Assembly: GCF_003665435.1 (NCBI RefSeq)
Contig: NZ_CP023407.1
Span: 2,914,001 to 2,978,000 of the forward strand
Source: Streptomyces fungicidicus
Lineage (GTDB): Bacteria > Actinomycetota > Actinomycetes > Streptomycetales > Streptomycetaceae
Length of the DNA: 64,000 bases
Direction of reading: 5' to 3'
Shown here: piece by piece, positions 33,899 through 43,914 of the stretch
How positions within the stretch are numbered: position 1 is the stretch's first letter
How the letters are laid out: each line of letters starts with the position of its first letter
Translations under genes and position numbers: made by a program
The notes under the pieces: model-generated
Told to the model about the DNA's origin: nothing
Seen by the model: the letters and a program-made list of their open reading frames with translations, nothing else
Databases searched by the model: none

Positions 33899-36253
33899 TT
33901 ACCTGCCCGCGGGGCCAACCTGCAGCTCGATGGTCGAGCCGTCCTTGGCCTCCTTGAGGATCTTGATCTTCGTGTTGGTGTCAGTGATCTTGACACCGCC
34001 GGTCGGGTTCGACTCGTCGTAGTAGGTGCTGGTGCGGTCGTTGAAGACCGACACACCCTTCGACGAGGGGATCCACGTCGCCACGTCCGCCTTGTGCAGC
34101 GTCATGCCGTCGGTGCGGTACCGGCTGAACGGCGAGTCGTAGGCCTGGACGCGGTTGCGCATCAGCGTGCCGTCGGACCACTTCAGCGCGGTCGGGTGGG
34201 AGTCGATCGGCAGGACCAGACCGGTACCCGGGTGCTGGCTGGTGTTGTTGTCCGCCTGGGAGGTGTCCCACTTCCAGATCAGCAGGCCGTTCTGGTAGGC
34301 GTAGTGCTCCACCCAGTCCGGACGGCTGTTCGCGAAGCCGAAGTTGTACGGGCCGGTCTTCAGCGTCTTGTCGTAGGACACGTACTGACGGTTCTCGGCG
34401 ATGTAGTACTGCGCGTAGTCCTTGGTGAAGGACGCGCCGACGCGGGAGAAGCCCTTCGCCGTCCACGCCTCGTCCGCGGTCTCCGCGTTGTCCGTGAAGA
34501 GCGCGGTGCCGTCCGCCGTCACCGAGATCCGGTCGGCCGTGAAGCCCTTGAGGGCCACGCCGCCGTCGCTCTGGTAGCGGAAGCGGAGGTCGATCTTCTT
34601 GCCCGCGTAGGCGTCCAGCGGGTACACCAGCGGCTTGTAGCCGTCGACCGTGCCGTGCAGGGCCGGCTTGTCGCTGCCGTCACGCGGGATCGGCTGCCCG
34701 TCCACCGTGCCGTCGAGGGCGGTCCAGTTGGCGCCGCCGTCGGTCGAGACCTCGGTGTAGAGGAAGTCGTAGTCGGCCTCGATCTCGTACCAGCCGTCCA
34801 GGGTCAGCGCGGCCGAGGACTTGCCGGTGAGGTCGACGCTGCGGGTCAGCGTGTTGCGGAGGTCGTCACCGCTGCCGCTCCACCACTGGGTGGAGCCCTC
34901 GGCCGGGGCGACGATCTCGGTCGTGACCGCCTTCTTCGGCAGCTGGACGACGAGACCCTGCTTGTGCTTGGTGTTGAACTCGGCGAGGCCCAGCTTGTGC
35001 CAGGAGTCCACGCCCGCCTTGGCGGTGTCGTAGTTCAGCCAGCCGAGCTGGAGCTTGTCCCAGGCGGTCATGTCGCCGGGCAGGTCACCGATCTCGTTCT
35101 TGCCGGTGCCGAGCCAGGAACCCGAGGACATCAGCGTCCAGAACCCGGTGGAGTTCTCGCCGCCCTGGGTGTCGTAGTGGTCCGGCAGACCGAGGTCGTG
35201 GCCGTACTCGTGGGCGAAGACGCCGAGTCCGCCGTTCTCCGGCTGGATGGTGTAGTCGCCGACCCAGATGCCGGTGTTGCCGATCTGGGTGCCGCCGAGC
35301 TTGTTCTGCTCGGGGCCGGTGGCGCCGGCGTCGGTGCCGAAGGCGTACCAGCGGTGGGCCCAGATCGCGTCCTCGCCCTGGGCGCCGCCGCCGGCGGACT
35401 CGTCCTCACCGGCGTGCACGATCTGGAAGTGGTCGATGTAGCCGTCGGGCTCGTTGAAGTCGCCGTCGCCGTCGAAGTCGTAGCGGTCCCACTGGTCGTA
35501 CTGGGCGAGCTGCGTCTTGATCTGCGCGTCGGTCTTGCCGGCGGCCTTCTGCTGCGCGGCCCACGCGGTGACGCCGTCCTGCACCGCGAACCAGGCGCAG
35601 TTGTCGGGGCTGCACGCGTTGGAGCCGTAACGGGCCTCGTTGTAGGGCACCTTGACCCAGTCGGAGACCTCGCCGTCGACCGAGTAGCGGCCCGAGGACT
35701 GCTTCTCGTAGTACGTCTTCAGCGAGTCGACGCCCTTGCCGGAACCGAAGTACAGGTCCTGGAAGTGCTGCTGGTTGTAGTCCGCCTGCCAGGCCGTGGA
35801 GTTGTCCTTCTTGCGGTCCGGCTTGGCGATCTGGTTGTGCAGCGGGCCCGGGGTGCCACCGTAGCGGCTGTCGATCTGGTCGCCGAACTCGACCAGGATG
35901 GTGAAGATCTTGTCGGTCTTCTCCCGGCCCAGCTCGACGTACTTGCTGTCGCCCTTCTTGCCCTTCAGCTGGACGACCTTCGAACCGCCACGGTTCTTGA
36001 CCGAGGCTTTGCCGGAGATGACCTGGTTGAGGGCCTCCTCGCGCTGCGCCGCCTGCGTCTTGGAGAACGGGCCCTCGAGGTCGTGGTCGACGTGGTTGTT
36101 CGCCGCCGGGTCGTGCCGGTCCACAGCGTTGGGTCGGTCGGCCTTGTCGGCCGAGTCCGCCTGGGCCACGGTGAACGCAGAGCAGGTGGCGGTGGCCGCC
36201 GCGAGGGCGACGCCTATCGCGGCCGCTCTGAACGTCCAGGGTCTACTGGTCAC
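33899..36253 (-). CDS. Secreted M6-family metalloprotease (immune inhibitor A type)
   Basis: A 784-residue exported protease. The GTG at 36253, behind GGGAGGG, begins a signal peptide (FRAAAIGVALAAATATCSAFTVAQA). A propeptide-like region leads to the peptidase with FTILVEFGDQ and the zinc site HEYGHDLGLPDHYD (His348, Glu349, His352). Asp-rich DFDGDGDFNEPDGYIDHF resembles a calcium site. C-terminal beta domains (SVDLTGKSSAALTLDGWYEIEADYDFLYTEVSTDGG) are typical MAM-like modules of immune inhibitor A. It digests external protein; Bacillus members cleave host antibacterial proteins, while in Streptomyces nutrition or development is more likely. Confidence 0.92.
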   Translation of the reverse strand: MTSRPWTFRAAAIGVALAAATATCSAFTVAQADSADKADRPNAVDRHDPAANNHVDHDLEGPFSKTQAAQREEALNQVISGKASVKNRGGSKVVQLKGKKGDSKYVELGREKTDKIFTILVEFGDQIDSRYGGTPGPLHNQIAKPDRKKDNSTAWQADYNQQHFQDLYFGSGKGVDSLKTYYEKQSSGRYSVDGEVSDWVKVPYNEARYGSNACSPDNCAWFAVQDGVTAWAAQQKAAGKTDAQIKTQLAQYDQWDRYDFDGDGDFNEPDGYIDHFQIVHAGEDESAGGGAQGEDAIWAHRWYAFGTDAGATGPEQNKLGGTQIGNTGIWVGDYTIQPENGGLGVFAHEYGHDLGLPDHYDTQGGENSTGFWTLMSSGSWLGTGKNEIGDLPGDMTAWDKLQLGWLNYDTAKAGVDSWHKLGLAEFNTKHKQGLVVQLPKKAVTTEIVAPAEGSTQWWSGSGDDLRNTLTRSVDLTGKSSAALTLDGWYEIEADYDFLYTEVSTDGGANWTALDGTVDGQPIPRDGSDKPALHGTVDGYKPLVYPLDAYAGKKIDLRFRYQSDGGVALKGFTADRISVTADGTALFTDNAETADEAWTAKGFSRVGASFTKDYAQYYIAENRQYVSYDKTLKTGPYNFGFANSRPDWVEHYAYQNGLLIWKWDTSQADNNTSQHPGTGLVLPIDSHPTALKWSDGTLMRNRVQAYDSPFSRYRTDGMTLHKADVATWIPSSKGVSVFNDRTSTYYDESNPTGGVKITDTNTKIKILKEAKDGSTIELQVGPAGR

Positions 36254-36390
36254 TTGAGATTCCCTCCCGCGTGCGTACGCGCGGTCAAAGGAGGTTCCGT
36301 CTATGGAAGGTCCCGCGCGCAACGTGATCGACGCGTGTAGCCAAGTGACGACATTTGACTAGAGGTTCGCCAGAAAAAACAGACCTTGAC

Positions 36391-36403
36391 TTGAACAGTT
36401 CAA
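36391..36403. promoter_or_regulatory. Perfect palindrome upstream of the M6 protease
   Basis: TTGAACAGTTCAA is a perfect 13-bp palindrome in a short AT-rich stretch, 138 bp upstream of the protease GTG. The surrounding 36254-36643 gap (390 bp) holds no gene I can support. It must carry the protease promoter and that of the gene at 36644. The binding factor is unknown. Confidence 0.4.
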
Positions 36404-36643
36404 TGGCACTATGCGGAGTCGGCGTCCGCTTTCCGGACACACACGTGCGAAACCCAACGGGCGCGCACAACCGTCCACTTGATGGACGTCATGAATCCGT
36501 GCGCCCCCTGTGCACCGGCCCTGTCGGTTAGGTCACGCTTACTGTCCGTTCCCCTCGGGCACTCTCGCGGTTAGAGTCGCTTGGCGGAACCGCCCTGAAC
36601 CGGCGGAAAGCCAGGCGGACAACCCCCGACTTCCGAGGACACG

Positions 36644-36940
36644 ATGGCCATGCCCCGTCCGACTGTCGCTCAGCTCGTTTACGGTTCGTGCACCGTGATC
36701 TTCTCGACCCTCGCCATGCTGCTGTTGTCCGGAGCGAGTTCGGGCGCCGGCGTCGCGATCGTCGCCGTCTCGGCGCTCGCCCTCGGACTGCTGGTCGCCA
36801 TGACGGTTCCGCTCCCCCGGTCGCGCGCGGCCGCGGCGGCGCGGCCCGCCGCGGTGTCCCGGCTCCAGGCCCCGCGGCCGGTACGGGCCACCGTCGCCCC
36901 GCCGGCCCGCGAGCCGGTGCGGGAGCGTGCCGCCTCCTGA
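36644..36940 (+). CDS. Small two-helix membrane protein
   Basis: A 98-residue protein: MAMPRPTVAQLVYGSCTVIFSTLAMLLLSGASSGAGVAIVAVSALALGLLVAMTVPL gives two adjacent membrane helices. A Pro/Ala/Arg-rich tail follows (RPAAVSRLQAPRPVRATVAPPAREPVRERAAS), likely cytoplasmic. Family not recognised. ATG about 8 bases after CCGAGGACAC. It converges with the RDD gene, 20 bp apart. Confidence 0.75.
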   Translation: MAMPRPTVAQLVYGSCTVIFSTLAMLLLSGASSGAGVAIVAVSALALGLLVAMTVPLPRSRAAAAARPAAVSRLQAPRPVRATVAPPAREPVRERAAS

Positions 36941-36960
36941 CGCCCCGCCCCGTCCCGGCG

Positions 36961-37644
36961 TCATCCGGTGCTGACCACCACCGTCTTGGCCGCCTTGTCG
37001 TGCAGACCCTGCTTGTAGGGCCGGTCGAAGAAGCTCCAGCCGCCCGCGATCGCGGTCCACAGACAGGCGCAGCAGAACGCGAACGGCAGCCACAGCACGG
37101 CGGCGCGGGCCAGCGAGGTCTGCACGGAGGGGGTCGCCCCGTTGTCCAGGTTGGCGACCCTCATGCGCAGCCACTTCTTGCCCAGGGTCTGGCCGGTGCG
37201 GGAGATCAGGACGGTGTCGTAGGCGATGAAGAGCACCGCCGCGACGGCGGACTGCCCGAAGGAGTTGCCGACGTTGACGTTGTCGCCGTTGACGTTGTAC
37301 TCGCTGACCCCGAACGGCCAGGTGAGCAGCCAGACGACGATGCCGACGAGGATCATGTCGATGATGCGGGCGAGGGTGCGCCTGGCGCTGTCGGCGAGCG
37401 GGGGCATGCCGGCCAGGGGATCGGCGGAACCGGGGGCGCCGCCGTACGGACCGCCGCCACCGCCGTAGGGCCCTCCGCCACCGCCGTACGGGTCTCCGCC
37501 CTGGGGCGGCGGGGGCGCGCCTCCCGGGGTGTCGTACGGGGAGCCCGGGCCCGGGGTTTCGGGGCCACCCGGTGGGGGGTGCTTCTTGAACGGGTCGTCG
37601 TCCGGCGGCTGCTGACCGGAGCCGGGGGGCGGTTCGGTGGTCAT
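36961..37644 (-). CDS. RDD-family membrane protein
   Basis: A 227-residue protein. The first 85 residues are Pro/Gly-rich with a tandem PYGGGGG-type repeat. The RDD domain begins ARRTLARIIDMILVGIVVWLLTWPFG, followed by FIAYDTVLISRTGQTLGKKWLRMRVANLDNG and a last helix pair. The Arg-Asp and Asp residues that name the family are present. RDD proteins are small membrane proteins; some move ions or solutes, but most have no known role. It is 91 bp downstream of another RDD gene on the same strand. Confidence 0.87.
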   Translation of the reverse strand: MTTEPPPGSGQQPPDDDPFKKHPPPGGPETPGPGSPYDTPGGAPPPPQGGDPYGGGGGPYGGGGGPYGGAPGSADPLAGMPPLADSARRTLARIIDMILVGIVVWLLTWPFGVSEYNVNGDNVNVGNSFGQSAVAAVLFIAYDTVLISRTGQTLGKKWLRMRVANLDNGATPSVQTSLARAAVLWLPFAFCCACLWTAIAGGWSFFDRPYKQGLHDKAAKTVVVSTG

Positions 37645-37735
37645 GCCCCCGAGTCGACCGCGAACCTCCCGGCCCCGCATCCGGCGAGCGGCCGTCCGGA
37701 GTAGCGGCGCCCGGGGAGGCGCGGGTGACGCGGGC

Positions 37736-39103
37736 TCAGCCGGCCACGAACGTGTGCGCGGCCTTGTCGTGCCAGCACTGGCGCCAGGGCTTGTCGAAGA
37801 CGCACCACAGGACGCCGACGACACCGACGACGAGCAGCCCGGGGACGCTGTAGACCAGCCAGCGGCGCAGGGCCGCGCCGAGCTGCGGCGCCTCGTGCCC
37901 CTCGATGTCCCGGACCTCGAGGCCCATCAGCTTCTTGCCCAGCGTGCGCCCCCACTTGACCGTGGGCAGCACCTCGTAGAGGACCCCGCCGAGGAGCAGG
38001 ACGGCGAGGACGACGGCGAGGTGGACGGAGGTGGTGCCGTCGAGCAGCCAGACCGTGACGGTCTCGCCGGACTGCTTGGCCGCCTCGATCTTCGCGTCGA
38101 CGTGGTCCAGGGCCTTCGTGCCGAGCGGCACCGCGGCCACGGCGGTGACGGCGCCGAGGACGACGGTGTCCAGCAGCCGGGCGGCCAGTCGTCTGCCGAG
38201 CCCGGCGGGGCGGGCGGCGGACTGGCGCCGGGCGGCGGCCTGGAACACGTCCTCGACCGGCGGCTTCCAGGGCGCGACGGGCGGTTCCTCGCCGCCGGCC
38301 AGCCGGTGCACCTGCTGCGCCCAGGAGGACTGGCCGCCGCCGGGACCGCTGGTCAGCGGCGCGGAGGCGGCTGCGGCTGCGGCGGGCGGAGCCGCCGGGC
38401 CACCGGTCTGCGGGGGCACGCCCGGGGCGGCGGCGGCCTGCTGGGGTCCGGACGGGGCCGTGGCGGCGGAGGAGGCGGCGCGGGCGGCCGCCGCCTTGCC
38501 GGCGCCGAAACCGGGCCGGCCGGAGGCCGCGGGGTCCGCTCCGGACTGCCCCGTGCGCGGTTTGACGGCGCGGAAGGTCATGGTGCCCTCGTCCGCGGGG
38601 GCGGCCTCCTGCCGCGGCTTCGGCGCCGGTCTGCGGAACACGAAGGTGTTGCCGGACTCGGCCGCGGCGTCCTCGTCCGGGGTGACGGCGGGTCCGGTCT
38701 CCGGCGCGGACGCCGCCGGGGTGTGCGGCACCCTCGGGTCGGCGCCCCAGGAGATCCTGCGGTCCTGGCCGCCGCCGAAGCCGGACTGGTGGGAGCGGTC
38801 GGCGCCCCACGCCGAGGCGGGTTCGGGACGGCTGCCGTGCTGGGCCTCGGACGGGGCCGCGGGCGCCGGTTCGCCGGCCGGGTCCTCGTCGAAGAAGTGC
38901 GGTCCGGTCTCCTCCACGGAGGGCAGCGCCGGGTCGGCGCCGGGCGGCGCGGCGAGCGACTCGCCGTCCTCGGGCGCCGGACGGCTCGTGCCCGGCACCC
39001 AGGAGGCGCCGTTCCAGTACCGGACGTATCCGGGGATGGAGGGGTCCGGGTAATACCCTTCGCGGGGCCTGTCTTCGCCGGGGGCCGGGGTTGGGGCGCT
39101 CAT
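37736..39103 (-). CDS. DUF2510-RDD membrane protein
   Basis: A 455-residue protein. N-terminal DUF2510 (EGYYPDPSIPGYVRYWNGASWVPGT), then about 250 residues of Ala/Pro/Gly-rich linker, then an RDD domain (AGLGRRLAARLLDTVVLGAVTAVAAVPLG, YEVLPTVKWGRTLGKKLMGLEVRDIEG, PWRQCWHDKAAHTFVAG). The last 12 residues closely resemble the C-terminus of the downstream RDD protein (KQGLHDKAAKTVVVSTG), indicating a shared ancestor. DUF2510 is a small tryptophan-containing module frequent at N-termini of actinobacterial membrane proteins. ATG 39103. Confidence 0.87.
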   Translation of the reverse strand: MSAPTPAPGEDRPREGYYPDPSIPGYVRYWNGASWVPGTSRPAPEDGESLAAPPGADPALPSVEETGPHFFDEDPAGEPAPAAPSEAQHGSRPEPASAWGADRSHQSGFGGGQDRRISWGADPRVPHTPAASAPETGPAVTPDEDAAAESGNTFVFRRPAPKPRQEAAPADEGTMTFRAVKPRTGQSGADPAASGRPGFGAGKAAAARAASSAATAPSGPQQAAAAPGVPPQTGGPAAPPAAAAAASAPLTSGPGGGQSSWAQQVHRLAGGEEPPVAPWKPPVEDVFQAAARRQSAARPAGLGRRLAARLLDTVVLGAVTAVAAVPLGTKALDHVDAKIEAAKQSGETVTVWLLDGTTSVHLAVVLAVLLLGGVLYEVLPTVKWGRTLGKKLMGLEVRDIEGHEAPQLGAALRRWLVYSVPGLLVVGVVGVLWCVFDKPWRQCWHDKAAHTFVAG

Positions 39104-39218
39104 GTCCGTCGTCCCGTATCTGCTCGGTGGGTGGGTCGGGGGGAACCACATCTATCAGACGAGCGGCCCCCTGACCGCCCGTCCGGCCGGACCCCACCCT
39201 TTCCGGGCACCTTCCCGT

Positions 39219-40628
39219 TCAGAACAGCTTGCCCGGGTTGAGAATGCCCAGCGGGTCGAAGACCTGCTTGACGGCCCGCTGCATCTCCAGCCCCACCGGG
39301 CCGATCTCGCGCGCCAGCCACTCCTTCTTCAGCACGCCGACGCCGTGCTCGCCGGTGATGGTGCCGCCGAGTTCCAGGCCGAGCGCCATGATCTCGTCGA
39401 ACGACTCGCGGGCCCGGCGCGACTCCTCCGGGTCCGCGGCGTCGAAGCAGACCGTCGGGTGGGTGTTGCCGTCGCCGGCGTGGGCGACGACGCCGATGGT
39501 GAGCCGGTACTTCTCGGAGATCCGCTCGACGCCCTCGATGAGCTCGCCGAGCCGGGAGCGGGGCACGCACACGTCGTCGATCATCGTGGTGCCCTTGACG
39601 GCTTCGAGCGCGACCAGGGACATCCGCCGTGCCTGGAGCAGCAGTTCGGACTCGGCGGCGTCCTCGGCCGGCACCACCTGGGTGGCTCCGGCCGCCTCGC
39701 ACAGGGCGCCGACGGCGGCGAGGTCGGCCGCGGGGTCGGTGGTGTCGAACGCGGCCAGCAGCAGTGCCTCGGTGGACTCCGGGAGGCCCATGCGGGCCAT
39801 GTCGTTGACGGCCTTGACCGTCGTACGGTCCATGAGTTCGAGGAGTGAGGGGACGTGGCCGCCGGCCATGATGCGGCACACGGCGTCGCAGGCGGCGGCG
39901 GAGGAGGCGAACTCGGCGGCCAGCACCAGCTGCCCGGGCGGCTTGGGCCTCAGGGCGAGGACCGCGCGGACGACGACGCCGAGGGAGCCCTCGGAGCCGA
40001 CGAACAGCCGTGTCAGGTCGTATCCGGCGACGCCCTTGGCGGTGCGGCGGCCGGTGGACATCAGCCGGCCGTCGGCGAGGACGACGTCCAGGCCGAGGAC
40101 GTACTCGGCCGTCACGCCGTACTTCACGCAGCACAGCCCGCCGGACGCGGTGCCGATGTTGCCGCCGATGGTGCACGTCTCCCAACTGGAGGGGTCCGGC
40201 GGGTAGTAGAGGCCGTGCTCGCCGACGGCGCGGGAGAGCGCGGCGTTGACGACGCCGGGTTCGACGACGGCGATCCGGTCGACCGGGCTGATCTCCAGGA
40301 TGGCGTCCATCCTGGTCAGGGAGAGCACGATGCAGCCGTCGGTGGCGTTGGCGGCGCCCGACAGGCCGGTGCGGGCGCCCTGCGGGACGACGGGGACCCG
40401 CAGCTCGGTGGCGGTGCGCATGACGTGCTGCACCTGTTCGACCGTGCGCGGCAGTACCACCACCGCGGGGCTGCCGGCCGGGCAGAAGCTCGCCATGTCG
40501 TTGGCGTAGGAGGCCGTGACGTCGGGGTCGGTGAGGACGGCCTCGGGGGGCAGGCCGCCGAGCAGCCGGTCGACGAGAGGGCCGGCCGCCACCGTGTCTT
40601 CATCGCGTCGCGCTTCGATACGGCTCAT
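39219..40628 (-). CDS. FAD-linked oxidase, glycolate/D-lactate dehydrogenase (GlcD) type
   Basis: A 469-residue flavoenzyme. The N-terminal PCMH FAD domain reads VVVLPRTVEQVQHVMRTATELRVPVVPQGARTGLSGAANATDGCIVLSL, then PPDPSSWETCTIGGNIGTASGGLCCVKYGVT, which places the flavin. The C-terminal FAD-oxidase domain carries VVAHAGDGNTHPTVCFD and GTITGEHGVGVLKKEWL, the GlcD/Dld active-site motifs. It oxidises a 2-hydroxy acid to the 2-keto acid. No glcE/glcF partners are adjacent. The ATG at 40628 is chosen; a GTG six bases upstream is possible. Confidence 0.9.
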   Translation of the reverse strand: MSRIEARRDEDTVAAGPLVDRLLGGLPPEAVLTDPDVTASYANDMASFCPAGSPAVVVLPRTVEQVQHVMRTATELRVPVVPQGARTGLSGAANATDGCIVLSLTRMDAILEISPVDRIAVVEPGVVNAALSRAVGEHGLYYPPDPSSWETCTIGGNIGTASGGLCCVKYGVTAEYVLGLDVVLADGRLMSTGRRTAKGVAGYDLTRLFVGSEGSLGVVVRAVLALRPKPPGQLVLAAEFASSAAACDAVCRIMAGGHVPSLLELMDRTTVKAVNDMARMGLPESTEALLLAAFDTTDPAADLAAVGALCEAAGATQVVPAEDAAESELLLQARRMSLVALEAVKGTTMIDDVCVPRSRLGELIEGVERISEKYRLTIGVVAHAGDGNTHPTVCFDAADPEESRRARESFDEIMALGLELGGTITGEHGVGVLKKEWLAREIGPVGLEMQRAVKQVFDPLGILNPGKLF

Positions 40629-40737
40629 GATCACAGCGTCGCACCCGGGGCCATCGGTGTGAACCCCGTGGACCCGGCCGCGTCACACCGGGGTGTGATG
40701 ATCGTACGAGCGGGGGGCGTGCCGCACAGTGTGCGCC

Positions 40738-42135
40738 ATGGACGACAAGCCATGTGAGCCCCGCGGGCGGGTGCGCCGGCGGGCGCTGCTCGCCTCGGCG
40801 GCCGGGTGCGCGGTGCTGGGCGGGGTGCTGGTGCTGGTGCCCTGGGGGCGTCCGGCGCCGCCCCCGCCGGGGCCCGGGGGGCGGGCGCTGGCGGCGGTCA
40901 CCGGCGGGGTGCCGGCCGCGCTGCCCGACCTGACGGTGCTGGCCGGGGAGCGCGAGCGCCGGGTGCGCGCGCGTCCGGGGGACGCGGAGGCCTGGGCGGT
41001 GCTCGGGGCGGCCCGGGTGGAGCTGGGGCTGCGGCTGGCGGACCCGGCGTACTGGACGCGGGCCGAGGAGGCGCTGCGCACCTCGCTGAAGCTGCGGGCG
41101 AAGGGCAACGCGCCGGCGCTGCGGGGGCTGGCGGCGCTGGCGAACGCGCGGCGGGACTTCGCCGGGGCCCGGAAGTGGGGCGAGGCGGCGCGCAAGGCGG
41201 AGCCGGAGCGGTGGACGACGTATCCGCTGCTGATCGAGGCGTCGGCGGGGCTCGGGGACGACGAGCGGACGGGGAAGCTGCTGGAGAAGCTGACCGGGCT
41301 GCGGTCGGGTCCCGCGGTGATGGCGCGGGCGGCGGCCGTGTACCGGGACCGGGGCTGGCGGGAGGACGCGGCGGCCAAGCTGGCGGACGCGGCGTCGGCC
41401 GCCGGGGAACCCGCCGAGCGGGCGGCGTATCTGGAACGGGCCGGGCAGCTGGCCTGGGAACGGGGCGACCGTCAGGACGCGCTGCGGCACTTCCAGGAGG
41501 CGGTGCGCACCGACCCCGACCAGCGGGCGGCGCAGGCCGGGCAGGGCAGGGCGCTGGCGGCGCTGGGACGGATGACGGAGGCGCTGAGCGCGTACCGGGT
41601 GGCGCTGGCGAAGCAGCCCCGGCCGGAGTACGCGCTGGAACTGGGCGAGCTGTACGAGTCGCTGAGGCTGGAGCAGGCGGCCGGGGTGCAGTACGGGGTG
41701 CTGCGCGAGCGGGTGCGGGTGGCCGCGGCGCACGGGGCGGACGAGGGGCTGGTGCTGGGGCGGTACGAGGCGGATCACGGGGACCCGGAGGCGGCCGTGC
41801 GGCGGCTCCGGCGGGAGTGGGAGCGGCGGCCGTCGACGGAGGTGGCGGACGCGCTGGGGTGGGCGTTGCACCGGGCCGGGGAGGACGAGGAGGCGCTGCC
41901 GCTCGCCGTGCGGGCGACCGAGGGGACGCACGGGGGCGGGGTGCGCAGCGCGCTGTACGTGTTCCACCGGGGGATGATCGAGCGGTCGCTGGAGCGGTAC
42001 GGGGCGGCTCGGCGGCATCTGGAGGAGGCGCTGCGGATCAACCCGTACTTCTCGCCGGTGCGGGTGCCGCAGGCGAAGGCCGCGCTGGCCCGCCTGGGTG
42101 AGCCGTCTGTCCAGGCGGGGCCCGCGTCGTCCTGA
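40738..42135 (+). CDS. Tetratricopeptide-repeat protein with N-terminal membrane anchor
   Basis: A 465-residue protein. A basic N-terminus (MDDKPCEPRGRVRRR) is followed by one hydrophobic segment (ALLASAAGCAVLGGVLVLVPWG), then a Pro-rich stretch and about ten helix pairs with TPR spacing, for example AWAVLGAARVELGLRLADPAYWTRAEEALRTSLKL, RQDALRHFQEAVRTDPDQRAAQAGQGRALAALGRMTEALSAYRVAL and YGAARRHLEEALRINPYF. It is probably anchored to the membrane with the TPRs outside, as a protein-interaction platform. It converges with hppD, 7 bp apart. Confidence 0.82.
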   Translation: MDDKPCEPRGRVRRRALLASAAGCAVLGGVLVLVPWGRPAPPPPGPGGRALAAVTGGVPAALPDLTVLAGERERRVRARPGDAEAWAVLGAARVELGLRLADPAYWTRAEEALRTSLKLRAKGNAPALRGLAALANARRDFAGARKWGEAARKAEPERWTTYPLLIEASAGLGDDERTGKLLEKLTGLRSGPAVMARAAAVYRDRGWREDAAAKLADAASAAGEPAERAAYLERAGQLAWERGDRQDALRHFQEAVRTDPDQRAAQAGQGRALAALGRMTEALSAYRVALAKQPRPEYALELGELYESLRLEQAAGVQYGVLRERVRVAAAHGADEGLVLGRYEADHGDPEAAVRRLRREWERRPSTEVADALGWALHRAGEDEEALPLAVRATEGTHGGGVRSALYVFHRGMIERSLERYGAARRHLEEALRINPYFSPVRVPQAKAALARLGEPSVQAGPASS

Positions 42136-42142
42136 CAGGGTT

Positions 42143-43249
<1,107 letters not shown>

Positions 43250-43313
43250 CTAGGCGGTCACGTCGGGAGTGTGGTGAGTGGTCTGCGTCATAGGGGCAGC
43301 GTGGGCCAGCTTC

Positions 43314-43334
43314 GCAAGGTGCGCAATGCTTTGC
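43314..43334. promoter_or_regulatory. Imperfect inverted repeat between hppD and lrp/asnC
   Basis: The 21-bp element starts GCAAGG, ends CTTTGC and is centred on GCGCAAT. It lies 23 bp upstream of the hppD ATG at 43291 and 80 bp upstream of the regulator start. Another GGGCAATATG lies at 43344. The arrangement fits a multi-site Lrp/AsnC binding region. The factor is inferred from the divergent gene. Confidence 0.4.
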
Positions 43335-43413
43335 CTTATCACTGGGCAATATGTTTAGCCGTACGCGCCCTTCAAGGGGCTTTCTGTACAGGATGACCAT
43401 CGGGGAGGCCGGT

Positions 43414-43884
43414 ATGGCGATCGATCATCTGGACGGGCGGATCATCCTGCTGCTGGCGCGGGAGCCGCGGATCGGGGTGCTGGAGATGTCCCGGCGGCTG
43501 GGGGTGGCGCGGGGCACCGTGCAGGCCCGGCTGGACCGCCTTCAGTCGAACGGAGTCATCCGCGGATTCGGTCCCCAGGTGGATCCGGCGGCCCTCGGCT
43601 ACCCGGTCACGGCGTTCGCCACGCTGCAGATCCGGCAGGGTCAAGGAGCCGACGTACGAGCCCACTTGGCGACCGTGCCGGAGGTGCTGGAGCTGCACAC
43701 CACCACCGGTACCGGGGACATGATGTGCCGCCTCGTGGCGCGCTCCAACGCCGATCTCCAGCGGGTGATCGACCGCGTCGTCGGTTTTGATGGCATCGTC
43801 CGGGCCTCCACGGCGATCGTCATGGAGAACCCCGTTCCGCTGCGGATCATCCCGCTGGTGGAGCAGGCCGCGCTCGGGGAGTGA
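43414..43884 (+). CDS. Lrp/AsnC-family transcriptional regulator
   Basis: A 156-residue regulator. The ATG at 43414 follows GGGGAGG. The HTH is IDHLDGRIILLLAREPRIGVLEMSRRLGVARGTVQARLDRLQSNGVIRGF and the RAM ligand-binding domain is VTAFATLQIRQGQGADVRAHLATVPEVLELHTTTGTGDMMCRLVARSNADLQRVIDRVVGFDGIVRASTAIVM. It probably controls the divergent hppD in response to tyrosine-pathway metabolites. It is 30 bp upstream of a betaine/choline transporter operon on the same strand and may be co-transcribed with it. Confidence 0.9.
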   Translation: MAIDHLDGRIILLLAREPRIGVLEMSRRLGVARGTVQARLDRLQSNGVIRGFGPQVDPAALGYPVTAFATLQIRQGQGADVRAHLATVPEVLELHTTTGTGDMMCRLVARSNADLQRVIDRVVGFDGIVRASTAIVMENPVPLRIIPLVEQAALGE

Positions 43885-43914
43885 ATCGACCTGGCCGAGC
43901 TGGGGTGAGCGGAC

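Noticed and set aside
33899..36322. Longer protease start at 36322
   Set aside because: The extra residues lack a signal-peptide-like start. The GTG at 36253 has a good GGGAGGG site and begins the signal peptide directly.
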